Part shown: in pieces, positions 17,959-29,391 of the stretch
Numbering within the stretch: position 1 is the first letter of the stretch
How the letters are laid out: each line of letters opens with the position of its first letter
DNA from: Phycisphaerae bacterium
GTDB lineage: Bacteria; Planctomycetota; Phycisphaerae; FEN-1346; JAACEH01
Reading direction: 5' to 3'
Length of the DNA stretch: 64,000 bases
Assembly (NCBI GenBank): GCA_012729015.1
Contig: JAAYDY010000060.1
Location: 1-64,000, forward strand
Program-made: the position numbers and the translations under genes
Notes under the pieces: generated by a model
Database searches by the model: none
What the model saw: the letters and a program-made list of their open reading frames with translations, nothing else
Told to the model about the DNA's origin: nothing

Positions 17959-19347
17959 TCAGACGTCGTCCTGCGGCGCGACGGCGGGGCGTCCGTCGGC
18001 GTAGATGAGCCGCAGCTTCGCACTGCAACTGCGGCAGACGAACCGGCTGCCGATGAGGGTGCCGGCTGGCACGGTCACGGTGTCGGTGCAGATGGGGCAC
18101 GGGGCATGAAGCGCGTGCTCCAGCCGCGGGCGGTCCTCGGCCAGGGCTGCCATGAGACCGGCCTCCAACTGGTCTCGCGAGCCGCCGCGGCGGATGTGGC
18201 GTCCAAGGATCGCGGCATGTTCGACGTCACCGGCCAGAATGGCCCCGACGAGGATATCGTTTTTGAAGACGAGCCGCCGATAGGTGGTTCCGTGGCCTGA
18301 CGCGACGGTCGTGACGGCGGGATCCTCGTCGGAGGCGTTGCTCTGCCCCAGGGCGGCCACGGCCAGTCCGAACAGGTCGGTGCGCACGTGGCGCGCCAGG
18401 CCGGTCAGACGCTCGTTGCGGCCGAGGATGTTGGCGGCGGCGGTCTCGCCCTGGACGAAGGCGTCCTGGCGTCGGCTGTAGAACGCGGTGGCCGGATCGT
18501 CGGGGCCGAAGCTCGCGCAGTCGCCGGCGGCGAAAACGCCGGCGACGGCGGTCTGGAGCCGGTCGTTGACGAGCACGCCGCCGTCGCACGTGACGGGCGT
18601 GTCGCGCAGAAGATCGGTGCATGGGCGAAAGCTGCACCCGTGGCCGACCATGTCGCAGTCGATGACGTCGCCGCCGGAGAGCCGCACGGCGCAGACGCTG
18701 CCGTTGCGCTTCAGGATCTCCTCGACGGTGACGCGTCGGCGGATGCGGATGTTCTGCCGCTGCATGATCTCGGCGACGAGGTTGCTGGCGTCGGGCGTGA
18801 GGACCTCGGGCCAGAAGTGCTCGCCCATGAGGAGGTGGTCCACCTCGACGCCCAGGCGGGCCAGGCCCTCGGCCAGGTGGAGGCTGACCATGCTTTCGCC
18901 CAGGACGACGGCCCGGCGGCGGCCGGCCATCCACCGCCGGATGGCCTCGGCGTCGTCGAGGGTCCGCAGGCCGAAGACGCCCGCGGCCGTGGCGCCGGGA
19001 ATCGGGAGCCCCGACGGGCGACACCCCATGGCCAGCAGCAGATGGTCGTAGCGGACGCGGTCGCCGGCGGCCAGAACCAGCTCGCGGTGGGCGACGTCCA
19101 GGGCGGCCACGGGCGTCTGGAGGAACAGGTTGAGCCCCTCGCGGCGATAGAGATTGCGGGACTCCAGGATCATCTCGTAGTGGCCGATGTCGCCGGCGAG
19201 GTAGTCCTTGAGGCGGCTGCGAAGGTAGAAGGGATGGGCCTCGTCGCTGAACAGGCTGATCGTCAGGTCGGGCGCCTCGCGGCGCAGCCGGCGGGCGGCG
19301 CCGAATCCGGCCACTCCGTTACCGATGATCGCGACGTGATCGGCCAA
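17959..19347 (-). CDS. FAD-dependent pyridine nucleotide oxidoreductase with C-terminal zinc ribbon
   Basis: A 462-residue flavoprotein of the NirB/rubredoxin-reductase type. The N-terminal FAD site is VAIIGNGVAGFGAARRLR, the middle NAD(P)H domain has AVVLGESMVSLHLAEGLARL, and the second FAD contact is VAGVFAAGDCAS. After the usual dimer-type domain comes an extra tail of about 46 residues with CPIC (417-420) and CRSC (438-441), a likely zinc ribbon or rubredoxin-like metal site. The start is a TTG at 19347, five bases after GGAGAG; no ATG fits. The redox partner is unknown; passing electrons to or through the tail is a speculation. Confidence 0.8.
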   Translation of the reverse strand: MADHVAIIGNGVAGFGAARRLRREAPDLTISLFSDEAHPFYLRSRLKDYLAGDIGHYEMILESRNLYRREGLNLFLQTPVAALDVAHRELVLAAGDRVRYDHLLLAMGCRPSGLPIPGATAAGVFGLRTLDDAEAIRRWMAGRRRAVVLGESMVSLHLAEGLARLGVEVDHLLMGEHFWPEVLTPDASNLVAEIMQRQNIRIRRRVTVEEILKRNGSVCAVRLSGGDVIDCDMVGHGCSFRPCTDLLRDTPVTCDGGVLVNDRLQTAVAGVFAAGDCASFGPDDPATAFYSRRQDAFVQGETAAANILGRNERLTGLARHVRTDLFGLAVAALGQSNASDEDPAVTTVASGHGTTYRRLVFKNDILVGAILAGDVEHAAILGRHIRRGGSRDQLEAGLMAALAEDRPRLEHALHAPCPICTDTVTVPAGTLIGSRFVCRSCSAKLRLIYADGRPAVAPQDDV

Positions 19348-19488
19348 GGCGTCTCTCCGGGTGCGGACATGGGCTGCGTCGTGCCGGCCCGCCGCCCCAG
19401 GCAGACGGCTGCGACGGGCGGAACGGTGTCGGTTATTGTATCGCCCACCGTCGTCCGGTTTCCACCCGAAAGCCCCGGCGGCGGAGGG

Positions 19489-21162
<1,674 letters not shown>

Positions 21163-21237
21163 GGGTTGCCGTCTGCCTCCCGGGCACGGACGCCCCCCCA
21201 CACACGGCGTCCGACAGAACTCAATGCACTGAGCCCG

Positions 21238-21265
21238 ATTATAGCGACATTTTTGTCGTTCGCAA
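21238..21265 (-). promoter_or_regulatory. Promoter of the sigma-54 activator gene with palindrome in the spacer
   Basis: TTGCGA (21265-21260), 16 bp, perfect TATAAT (21243-21238) on the minus strand. Nearly the whole spacer is a palindrome, CGACA-TTTT-TGTCG (21245-21258), a plausible repressor or autoregulatory site. Confidence 0.7.
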
Positions 21266-21346
21266 CAGATTCCCTGACGAAATCGTGGGCGTACCCCCAC
21301 CTGTCGCCCGTCAGCGTCGGCGTCGGCCTGCTGCGACGGCGGGCCC

Positions 21347-22882
21347 CTACTGGGAGTCCGTGGCCTCCTTCTGATTGGCACGGGCGGCCGCGCGGCGTTT
21401 CTCCAGCTCGGCATGAATCTCGGCCATCACCTTGGGCGTCAGCGGCATGAACCACGTGATGACGAACGCCACGAGGGAGAAGAAGATCAGGGGCGTCATT
21501 CCGTACCACATGAGTCGATGGAGTACTTCAGTGGACGGAGCGACTCCCTGGCTGACGGCCTTGGAGTCGAATCCGGCCCGCTGCATCATGCAGCCGGCGA
21601 TCAACGAGCAGAGCGAGATTTCGAGTTGGTTGATGAAGGTAGTGACCGAGGTGTAGAGCCCTTCGCGCCGCTCGCCTGACTTCAACTCATCGTAGTCGCA
21701 GATGTCTGGCATGACGGATTCCAGGAACACCTTCTGCATCGAGAAGGGAATGAGGAAGACCAGCGTGTGGGCCAGGAGTACCCATTCCCAGTCGGGCCTG
21801 ACGATCAGCGGCAGAAGACAGGCCGACAGCAGCGATGCGCCGTAGCCGAGAATGAGGCCCCAGCGTTTCCCGATCAGCTTCGTCACCGGGGCGGCCAACG
21901 GCCAGACAATGGAGGCGACGAGGAATCCGAGGACGGCGCCGCCGATCTGCATGACGGCCTGCTGTCTCTTCTCGTCTCCGCCACAGACGTAGTGAATGTT
22001 GATGAAGATGCCGACAGCCGTATAGAGGGAGGCGCCCAGTGTCTCTGCGAGCCTCAGCAGAAGCACCATGACGAAGGGGCGGTTCTTGATGGCCTCCAGA
22101 AGGCACCGGAAGAGCCCTGCGTGCTTGCCCTGTCGGGTGACGACCCACTTGCGTTCCTTGATCAGGAGGGTCGGTCCGAGGCCGAAGACAAGGATGATGC
22201 CCGCACAGATCATGGCCACGTAGCGGACGGCGTCCACCTTGGTACCAACGTCAGGAAGGGGTATCGAGAAGAACGTGTAGCCCAGGAGTGACGGCTCCCA
22301 GGCACTGCCCTCGGACAACTTGACGATGAAGAAATAGGCCGAGCTGCCGATGAGCGACGGCAATGTGAACCACCACGTTCCAATTGCCTGGATCTTGGAT
22401 CGGACGCTGTAGTCGTCGGAGAGCTCATAGCCCATGGCCCTGCGATTCATCTCGTAGGTGCCCCAGATGTAGTAGTAGAGCGTGAGGACAGTTCCCAGGT
22501 AGGCCAGGTGGGCCCAGTCGGGCCAGTCGGGTTGGACCCAATACAGGGCCAGCAGCAGACCGGCCCCGACAATCGAGGTGACGAACATGAACGGCCGTCG
22601 GCGTCCCCAGCGCGTGTTGGAGATGTCCGACAGGTGGCCCATGAGGGGATCGAAGAAGGCGTCCAGCAGACGCGGCGCCATGAAAATCATACCGACGATC
22701 GCGGGTTTCAGGCCGAAGACCTGGATGAAGACGAAATTCGCAAGGGCGAATTCCTTCCACATGAAGTATTGGGCGATACCCGATGAGCCCCACAGGTGAA
22801 GGTCCAGGGTCCGCGCGGTGAAGGGCTTGTTGTCTTGCGCCGCCGCCTGGGTGGTTGCAGATGTGCCTTGATCCATGGCCAT
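21347..22882 (-). CDS. GPH/MelB-type sugar:cation symporter (MFS)
   Basis: A 511-residue inner-membrane transporter with about 12 hydrophobic segments. The glycoside-pentoside-hexuronide signature lies in the N-half: [18 protein letters not shown], then [12 protein letters not shown]. In the C-half [18 protein letters not shown] is also diagnostic. It probably imports a sugar or glycoside with Na+ or H+. ATG 22882 has GAAAGG with a 6-base gap (an ATG two codons later is the alternative). It has its own promoter. The next gene in the same direction is the sigma-54 activator, 184 bases on and separately promoted. The specific substrate cannot be told from sequence. Confidence 0.9.
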   Translation of the reverse strand: MAMDQGTSATTQAAAQDNKPFTARTLDLHLWGSSGIAQYFMWKEFALANFVFIQVFGLKPAIVGMIFMAPRLLDAFFDPLMGHLSDISNTRWGRRRPFMFVTSIVGAGLLLALYWVQPDWPDWAHLAYLGTVLTLYYYIWGTYEMNRRAMGYELSDDYSVRSKIQAIGTWWFTLPSLIGSSAYFFIVKLSEGSAWEPSLLGYTFFSIPLPDVGTKVDAVRYVAMICAGIILVFGLGPTLLIKERKWVVTRQGKHAGLFRCLLEAIKNRPFVMVLLLRLAETLGASLYTAVGIFINIHYVCGGDEKRQQAVMQIGGAVLGFLVASIVWPLAAPVTKLIGKRWGLILGYGASLLSACLLPLIVRPDWEWVLLAHTLVFLIPFSMQKVFLESVMPDICDYDELKSGERREGLYTSVTTFINQLEISLCSLIAGCMMQRAGFDSKAVSQGVAPSTEVLHRLMWYGMTPLIFFSLVAFVITWFMPLTPKVMAEIHAELEKRRAAARANQKEATDSQ

Positions 22883-22972
22883 TTTGTGCCTTTCGCTGGC
22901 GAATCGACGATGAGAAACCCATGGCGACCGTGATTTCCGGCCGCCTTGCCTCGTGCTGAGACCAGTGTCCGC

Positions 22973-23000
22973 ATGGTACCAGCCGGGGAACGCGCGTCAA
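22973..23000 (-). promoter_or_regulatory. Promoter of the sugar symporter gene
   Basis: TTGACG (23000-22995), 16 bp, TACCAT (22978-22973) on the minus strand, giving a leader of about 85 bases. The rest of the 525-bp divergent region (22883-23407) holds only this and the asmA promoter; I see no gene in it. Confidence 0.6.
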
Positions 23001-23340
23001 CCACCGCCGAAGCCACATCCTCTTTCGAAATAAGGCCTTACGAATTCCTCGCTGCGGCTTTCGTAGTCTGATAGTCCGGGCTGTCGGCCTGCGAACTGCA
23101 TGCCTGCTTTTGTGCGTTGTCACGCCCTGCGCGCCGCGAGGCTCGGCGGGCCGCCTGCGATCTTCGGCGCGCTGTGGCAATCGGTCATGTGCTCGCGGTC
23201 AGTGTGGTTTCTGCGGTATTGGTAATTGCACCAGACTGGTTCGTTTTCCGCTTCGCCCACACAGCCGAGGGCAACTGTGGCTCGCTTCTGGACGGGTGGC
23301 TCTCCGAGGCGTTGATGCCTCCCTGTGCGGCTGCGTGTCG

Positions 23341-23369
23341 TTGCCTGGGGCGCGGGGGCGTGCTATGAT
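23341..23369 (+). promoter_or_regulatory. Promoter of the AsmA-menaquinone operon
   Basis: TTGCCT (23341-23346), exactly 17 bp, TATGAT (23364-23369), about 38 bases before the first start codon. It is the only good promoter seen for the seven-gene unit that follows. Confidence 0.65.
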
Positions 23370-23407
23370 GGCGGCCGTGACGGTCTGACACGGGACGAGG
23401 ACGCTCC

Positions 23408-26400
23408 ATGGCGAAGACACAGCGCGCACAGGCGGCGGCAGAACGATCGCGGGGTCCGTGGCGGACCCTGGCGGTGCTGGTGCCGACGATTGCGGTGCTG
23501 GCCGTGGCGGCGGCTCCGTCGTTGATTCCTTCGGACATGCTGTCGGAGATGATCCGCAAGGATCTGGAGGCGTCGCTGAGTCGGAAGGTGTCGGTGGCCG
23601 ATTGCAGCGTCGGGTGGTTGAGCGGCGTAAAGGTAGGGCAGTTGCGCGTGGCGTCGGCCTCGGGCGATCTGGACGCGCCGGCGATCGCGATACGCGGGCT
23701 GCACCTGAACTATGAGCCATGGGAACTGGTGGCGGCGGCGCGGGCCGAGCGGCCGCACCTGGGCCGCGCGGTAATCGAGTGGCTGGGCGTTCGGGTGGTG
23801 CGTCAGGCGGACGGGCGGCTGGACATACTGGAATCGTCGGGTCCGCCGCCGGACTTTCAGTCGGTGGACATCCGCAACGGGATGATCCATCTGGTGGACC
23901 TTCAGGCGGACACGCGGCGGTACGTGTCGCAAGTGCGTCTGACGCTGGGTCGCCTGGCCCGGAGCGAGAAGGCGTATGTGACGGGGGGCGGGCTGCTGCA
24001 CTTTCCGGCCGATGGCGAGGCGGAGCCTTCACCGGAGAGCGCGTCTCCGACGGCCGCGGGGCCCCTGCCGGGGGTGGCGGCGGGCGAGGCGGGGCTGACG
24101 CCGGTGGGCGTTCTGAGCATTTCGGGGTTTCTGGATCACTTCGACCTGAACAACTTCGCGGGCATCGTCGGCGGATGCGACATCGAGTGGAAATCGGTGA
24201 ACCTTGGGTACCTGTTTCCGCGGGGCAGCGCGCTGCCCGGGGGTCTGCGGATCGACGCGCCGACCAGCGGCGAGGTGAACCTGACGATCGACCAGGCGGA
24301 TCGGATCGGGATTCGCGGTCGGGTGTCGGCCTCGCAGGTGCAGCTCGGCGTGGCGCGTCGGTCGGCGGCGCTGGTGGACATGAGCCTTCTGACCGTCGGG
24401 TTCGCCGGCACCTACAACAAGACGACCGGGGACATTCGGATCAGCCCGATCCAGATCAGCGGCGCCGGCAGCAGCGTCCACGTGGACGGCGACCTGGTGC
24501 GCAAGGCGGACGGGCGGCTGGAAGGTGAGCTGTCGGTGCGCGGGATGATCAGTTGGGCGCCGCTGAAGGAGGACGTGCCTCCGCTGGGCGGGGCGCTGAG
24601 CGGCCTGGCGGCAGCCACGGGCACGGCCGCCGTCAATCACATGAATGTGACGTTCGCGGGCGACACGGCCCGCGTTCTCGCCGACGACATCAGCCTGGAC
24701 CGGACGGAGCTGGAATGGAAGCCGCTGCTGTCGAAGCCGGCGGGACGTCGGGCGCGGCTTGCGCTGGACGCCTCGGCGGACCTGCGCACCGGCCGGGTGT
24801 CGCTGGCATCGGCGTCGCTGCGAATCGGTCAGGCCGGCCCGGACGGCCACGACGAGATCGTCGTGACGGCGACAACGCCGACGCCGGGCGGCGACGCGGC
24901 GGCCCCGGGGGCCGTTGCTGAAGATGAGGGAGCGGCCGGGGGCGAGGCGATCCGCATCGAGGTGTCGATTCCTGACGCGGAGTTGCTGCCGCGTCACGTG
25001 CCGGCCACGGAGGAATTGATCCGCCGGTTCAACGTGTCGGGAAGCCTCTCGGTGGAGGCCCTGCTGCGGCGCGAGGCCGACGACGTGGCCCTGGCCGTGA
25101 CGGTGGACGCCGGGGCGCTGGCGTTCGAGACGGGCCCCGGCGCGACGAAGGCATCGGGCGTGCCGTTGCGGGTGCGGGCCGAGGGCGTGCTCAAGGGCGA
25201 AACCGGCCAACCCGAATGTCGCGGCGTGGAAGCCGTTCTGGCCGACAGCCGCCTGATCTACAAGGGCCGCGCGTACCGCGCCGCGGCCGCCGGCGGACAA
25301 CCGCCGCACGTGGCGTTCGGCGGGCGGCTGGACGTGACGGGAATTCAGCAGTGGCTCCGACTGGTGCGGCCGTATGTGTCGCGGACAAGATCGCCTGCCC
25401 TGGTGGGCAACCTCCGGTGCGAATTGGACGGCCGCGTCGGCGCGGATCAGTGGCAGCTCGATCTGGAGGCGGATGCGTCGCGGGCCAGCGTGGAGTTGAT
25501 CGCTCCGGACGGATCGTTCGGGGAGGCGGTGCCGCCGCTGCTGGCCAAGCCGCTGGGCGACGAGGCGTCGCTGCGGCTGAAGGCGGCCTACGACGTCCGC
25601 AGCGACACGCTGACGATCCCGACGGCGGAGATACGGTTCGCCGACAGCGTGTTGCGGCTGGAAGGGTCGCTGGCCGGCGCCACGGGTCTGGCCGAGCCGG
25701 CGGCGCGGGCGCCGACGCTGCCCGCCCGGGTCAGCCTGGAGGTCGTGTCGGAGGACGTGCGGGCGATGCTGACGTGCCTGCCCTGGCTGCAATCGCAGTT
25801 GAAGGCCCAGCGGGCCGAGGGCGGCCTGTCGGCGCGAGTGTCGGCGACGCTCGATGAGCGCGTGTCGGTGGAAGCCCGCGTGGACCTGACCGACACGGGC
25901 TACACGGCCCAGGACGGCGAGTTGACCAAAGCGCGCGGCATGAGGCAGACATTCGCACTGCGGGCGTCGCGGCCGACGAAGGTCGCCGGGAACCTTCGCC
26001 GCTGGACCATCGACCAGACCTCGCTGGAGCTGGGGCCCGCCCGGGCGACGCTGGCCGGCACGGTGGAGCTGGACGCCGACGTGATGCGCGGCATGGCGGA
26101 CTGGACGGCACTGCGCCACGTGATGCGGTCGGTGGACCTGGCGGGCAACGCGACGCTGGTCGAGGACCAGTCGCTGCGCGCCTTCAGCCGCTCGTGGAAC
26201 CGGCTCTGTGCCGAGTACAACCTGTCGGGTCGCGCGACGGCCGATCTGCGTCTGCGCGGGAGCCGGGGCATCGGCGAGCTGCGGCTGACGGTGGACGCGA
26301 CCGAGGCGACGTTCCAGTACGGGATGCGCGGCCTGGCGGGCGCGGGCGAAGCCCAGGGCCCGTTCGTCGTGGGCGAGGCGACGCTGAAGCCTGTCGGCAC

Positions 26401-27934
26401 GCGGGCCATGGCGGACGTGTGGGTCCGTCGTGCGCCGCTGGCTGGGGAATTCGAGATCGAGAAGGCTACGCTCGACATCGCCGACACGCACGTGACGTGC
26501 AAGGGGACGCTCTACTGCCGCGACCGCCTGCCGCTGCGGCCCGGCGACATCCTGGGCTGCGTACTGGACCTCGAGGGACGTTCGGAGCAGCTCGCGCGGT
26601 TGGCCCACCTTGTGCCGCTGAGGGGGCTGCGACAACTCGACCCGCAGGGCGGCGTGGCATTTTCGATGAGCGTCGCGGCGGATCCGTACAGCCTCGAGCT
26701 GACGTCGGGCGATTTCACATTCGAGAAGGCCCGCGTGACGTATCGCGGGGAGCCCGTGGCGGTCAACGGCCGCCTGGTGCTGGGACGTCCGCGGCTGCTG
26801 GCCGATGCGTTGGCGGTCAGTGTGGCCGGCACGTCGTTGACGGTGGCGGCCGACATCGCCGAACCGTTCGACGCGCCCAAGGGGCGACTCTCGGTGACGG
26901 GCGAACGGCTGGACCTGGACCGGCTGATGGCGATGTTCGGGATCGAGGCGCCCGACGCCGCGCACCCGGTGATCGGGATTCCCTCCGACTGGCCGGCGCT
27001 GGCGTCCTTCCTCAGCCGCATGGACGTCGACGGCGAACTGGCCTTCGGCGAATTCAAGTGGACCGACGACAAGAAGCTCCGCTACGACTGGAATGCCTTC
27101 GTGGCCGATTTCACGCTCGACGGCGGATGGTTCGACGTGCGTCCGTTCAAGGCCGTCATGTTCGGGGGCGTGGTCATCGGCCACATCGCCACGGATTTCC
27201 GCGAGGCCAATCCGGAGCTTCTGGTGGAGTACAGCACACGGAACCTCCAGGCCGGGCCGGGGCTGAACGCCATGGTCAAGCTCCAGTTCCCCGACATGAC
27301 CGTGAACGGATCGAGCGATAGCGTGTACCAAGCGCGGCAACGGCTGTTCGCCACGGCCGAACAGTTCAACTGGCCGGTCGGGATGACGGAATTCGAGGCA
27401 CGGGACGGCACGATGGTGGGACCGGCGGCGCCCGAGTGGCTGGCGAACCTGTTCCCGGGGATGAAGCTGTCACGGTACGATTTCCGGCGGATGCGGAGCG
27501 TGTCGCACCTGATGGCCGACGGCAGCAGCGAGAGCGAGATGCTGTTCGACGGTTCGCCGTACGCAGTGTACATCACGGGGCGGACGGGCTCGGACGGCAC
27601 GGCGCGGTACTCGCTGGGCGTGGACCTGATGAACAGCCTCGAGAGCGGCGAGACGGCCCGCAAGCTGGAGCAGGGCCGGATCCCATTGCTGACCTACAGC
27701 GGCCGCATCGCGTCCAGCACATGGGCGGACCGCGACGTCAGCTACAAGCTGGCCCACGAGGTGGCGTACGACGTGTTCCTGAAGCGGAACATTCTGTTCC
27801 GTCTGCTGCGGGCACTGGGCGACAAGCGACGACCGGATTTCGAGCCGTACAAGGGCATGTTCGACACCAACGTGCCGGAGCCGCCCGAGAGCGACGGCGA
27901 CAGGCCGCCGGACGCCGGGGAGAAACGCCCGTGA
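23408..27934 (+). CDS. AsmA-like protein, giant periplasmic lipid-transfer type
   Basis: A 1508-residue protein with a single N-terminal membrane helix (LAVLVPTIAVLAVAAAPSLI) and a very long beta-rich periplasmic body. The N-terminal part (LEASLSRKVSVADCSVGWLSGVKV, ILESSGPPPDFQSVDIRNGM) matches the AsmA/DUF3971 domain. The C-terminal region (about residues 1230-1420, with GRTGSDGTARYSLGVDLM) looks like an AsmA-type C-domain. Known relatives (TamB, YhdP, AsmA) form a groove that carries phospholipid between membranes; that role is inferred here. Its stop overlaps the start of the UbiD gene (GTGA), which ties its expression to menaquinone synthesis. Confidence 0.82.
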   Translation: MAKTQRAQAAAERSRGPWRTLAVLVPTIAVLAVAAAPSLIPSDMLSEMIRKDLEASLSRKVSVADCSVGWLSGVKVGQLRVASASGDLDAPAIAIRGLHLNYEPWELVAAARAERPHLGRAVIEWLGVRVVRQADGRLDILESSGPPPDFQSVDIRNGMIHLVDLQADTRRYVSQVRLTLGRLARSEKAYVTGGGLLHFPADGEAEPSPESASPTAAGPLPGVAAGEAGLTPVGVLSISGFLDHFDLNNFAGIVGGCDIEWKSVNLGYLFPRGSALPGGLRIDAPTSGEVNLTIDQADRIGIRGRVSASQVQLGVARRSAALVDMSLLTVGFAGTYNKTTGDIRISPIQISGAGSSVHVDGDLVRKADGRLEGELSVRGMISWAPLKEDVPPLGGALSGLAAATGTAAVNHMNVTFAGDTARVLADDISLDRTELEWKPLLSKPAGRRARLALDASADLRTGRVSLASASLRIGQAGPDGHDEIVVTATTPTPGGDAAAPGAVAEDEGAAGGEAIRIEVSIPDAELLPRHVPATEELIRRFNVSGSLSVEALLRREADDVALAVTVDAGALAFETGPGATKASGVPLRVRAEGVLKGETGQPECRGVEAVLADSRLIYKGRAYRAAAAGGQPPHVAFGGRLDVTGIQQWLRLVRPYVSRTRSPALVGNLRCELDGRVGADQWQLDLEADASRASVELIAPDGSFGEAVPPLLAKPLGDEASLRLKAAYDVRSDTLTIPTAEIRFADSVLRLEGSLAGATGLAEPAARAPTLPARVSLEVVSEDVRAMLTCLPWLQSQLKAQRAEGGLSARVSATLDERVSVEARVDLTDTGYTAQDGELTKARGMRQTFALRASRPTKVAGNLRRWTIDQTSLELGPARATLAGTVELDADVMRGMADWTALRHVMRSVDLAGNATLVEDQSLRAFSRSWNRLCAEYNLSGRATADLRLRGSRGIGELRLTVDATEATFQYGMRGLAGAGEAQGPFVVGEATLKPVGTRAMADVWVRRAPLAGEFEIEKATLDIADTHVTCKGTLYCRDRLPLRPGDILGCVLDLEGRSEQLARLAHLVPLRGLRQLDPQGGVAFSMSVAADPYSLELTSGDFTFEKARVTYRGEPVAVNGRLVLGRPRLLADALAVSVAGTSLTVAADIAEPFDAPKGRLSVTGERLDLDRLMAMFGIEAPDAAHPVIGIPSDWPALASFLSRMDVDGELAFGEFKWTDDKKLRYDWNAFVADFTLDGGWFDVRPFKAVMFGGVVIGHIATDFREANPELLVEYSTRNLQAGPGLNAMVKLQFPDMTVNGSSDSVYQARQRLFATAEQFNWPVGMTEFEARDGTMVGPAAPEWLANLFPGMKLSRYDFRRMRSVSHLMADGSSESEMLFDGSPYAVYITGRTGSDGTARYSLGVDLMNSLESGETARKLEQGRIPLLTYSGRIASSTWADRDVSYKLAHEVAYDVFLKRNILFRLLRALGDKRRPDFEPYKGMFDTNVPEPPESDGDRPPDAGEKRP

Positions 27935-29391
27935 GCTACACCCATTTCCAGGAGTTCCTGGCTCGCCTCGATGCCGAGGGGCAGTTGCACCGGGTAACGG
28001 CGGAGGTCGATCCGCGCCTGGAGATCGCCGAGATCGCCGACCGGCAGGTCAAGCGAGGCGGCCCGGCGCTGCTGCTGGAGCGTGTGCGCGGCTCGGAGTT
28101 TCCGGTGGCGATCAACACGTTCGCCTCGGCTCGGCGCATGGCGGCGGCCCTGGGGGTCGGCCATTGCGACGAGATCGGCGACCGCATCCGCGGGCTGATC
28201 GAGATGCGCCCGTCGGACGGGCTGCTCGACAAGCTGAAGGGCCTGGGCCAGGCCGCCGAGATGGTGCGCTGGGCGCCGAAGACAGTGACCGGCGCGGCGT
28301 GCCAGGAGGTGGTGCTCCGCGGCGCCGAGGCGTCGCTGGACCGGCTGCCCGTGCTGACGTGCTGGCCGGGCGACGGGGGACGATTCATCACCCTGGGCGC
28401 CGTCTACACCCGCAGCCGCGCGACCGGGCGGCAGAACGCCGGCATGTACCGTCTCCAGGTGTTCGATGCACGGACCACGGGGATGCACATTCACGCGCAC
28501 CACGACGGGCGGCGGCACTTCGACGAATGGGAGGCTGCCGGCGAGGCGATGCCCGCGGCTGTGGTCCTGGGCGGCGATCCGGCGACGATCTATGCCGCGA
28601 CGGCGCCTGCGCCGCCGGGGTTGGACGAGCTGCTGCTGGCCGGCTTCCTCCGCCGCAAGAGCGTCCCGGTGGTGCGGTGCGTCACGAGCGATCTGCTCGT
28701 GCCGGCCGAGGCCGAGATCGTCATCGAGGGTTTTGTCGCCGCCGGAGAGCGGCGCGACGAAGGCCCCTTCGGCGACCACACCGGCTATTACAGCCTCGTG
28801 GATCGGTACCCGGTCTTTCACGTCGAGGCCATAACGCACCGGCGCGGCGCGGTTTACCCGACCACCGTCGTCGGGCGGCCGCCCATGGAGGACTGCTTCA
28901 TGGGCAAGGCCACCGAACGCATCTTCCGCCCCCTGGTGCAGATGCTCGTGCCCGAGGTGGTGGACTACGATCTGCCGCTGTTCGGCGTGTTCCACAACTT
29001 TGCGTTCGTGGCCATCCGCAAGACCTATCCGCTCCAGGCCCGCAAGGTCATGCACGCCCTGTGGGGCCTCGGGCAGATGATGCTGACGAAGTTCATCATC
29101 GTCGTGGACGCCGACACCGATGTGCACAACGTGGACGAGGTGCTGTGGCGCGTGGGGAACAACGTGGACCCGGGGCGCGACGTTGAGCTGGTCCGCGGGC
29201 CGCTCGACGCGCTGGACCACGCCGCGCCGTACCCGTGCGCCGGCACGAAGATGGGCATCGACGCCACGCGCAAGATGCCGGGCGAGGGCCAGGTGCGACC
29301 GTGGCCCGACGACATCCGCATGGCCGACGACATCGTCCGCCGCGTCACCGAACGATGGACCGACTATGGCTTCGCCGACCCCAGGGCATGA
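27931..29391 (+). CDS. ubiD: UbiD-family decarboxylase (late menaquinone synthesis)
   Basis: A 486-residue prenylated-FMN-dependent decarboxylase. Family signatures include VTAEVDPRLEIAEIADRQ, the cofactor region (FITLGAVYTRSRATGRQNAG, then MYRLQVFDARTTGMHIHAHH), PFGDHTGYYS and FHNFAFVAIRKTYP. Because UbiX, UbiA, MenG and MqnE homologues lie in the same operon, its likely job is removing the carboxyl group from a prenylated naphthoate in the futalosine menaquinone route, not ubiquinone synthesis. GTG 27931 overlaps the asmA stop by four bases, with GGGGAGAA about seven bases before it. Its 3' end overlaps the methyltransferase gene by 26 bases. Confidence 0.9.
   Translation: MSYTHFQEFLARLDAEGQLHRVTAEVDPRLEIAEIADRQVKRGGPALLLERVRGSEFPVAINTFASARRMAAALGVGHCDEIGDRIRGLIEMRPSDGLLDKLKGLGQAAEMVRWAPKTVTGAACQEVVLRGAEASLDRLPVLTCWPGDGGRFITLGAVYTRSRATGRQNAGMYRLQVFDARTTGMHIHAHHDGRRHFDEWEAAGEAMPAAVVLGGDPATIYAATAPAPPGLDELLLAGFLRRKSVPVVRCVTSDLLVPAEAEIVIEGFVAAGERRDEGPFGDHTGYYSLVDRYPVFHVEAITHRRGAVYPTTVVGRPPMEDCFMGKATERIFRPLVQMLVPEVVDYDLPLFGVFHNFAFVAIRKTYPLQARKVMHALWGLGQMMLTKFIIVVDADTDVHNVDEVLWRVGNNVDPGRDVELVRGPLDALDHAAPYPCAGTKMGIDATRKMPGEGQVRPWPDDIRMADDIVRRVTERWTDYGFADPRA

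Noticed and set aside
24029..27340. Minus-strand open frame of about 1100 codons opposite the AsmA gene
   Set aside because: Antisense by-product: His/Arg/Gln-rich, no motif, no start signal; the plus-strand frame has a promoter, a membrane helix and operon overlaps.
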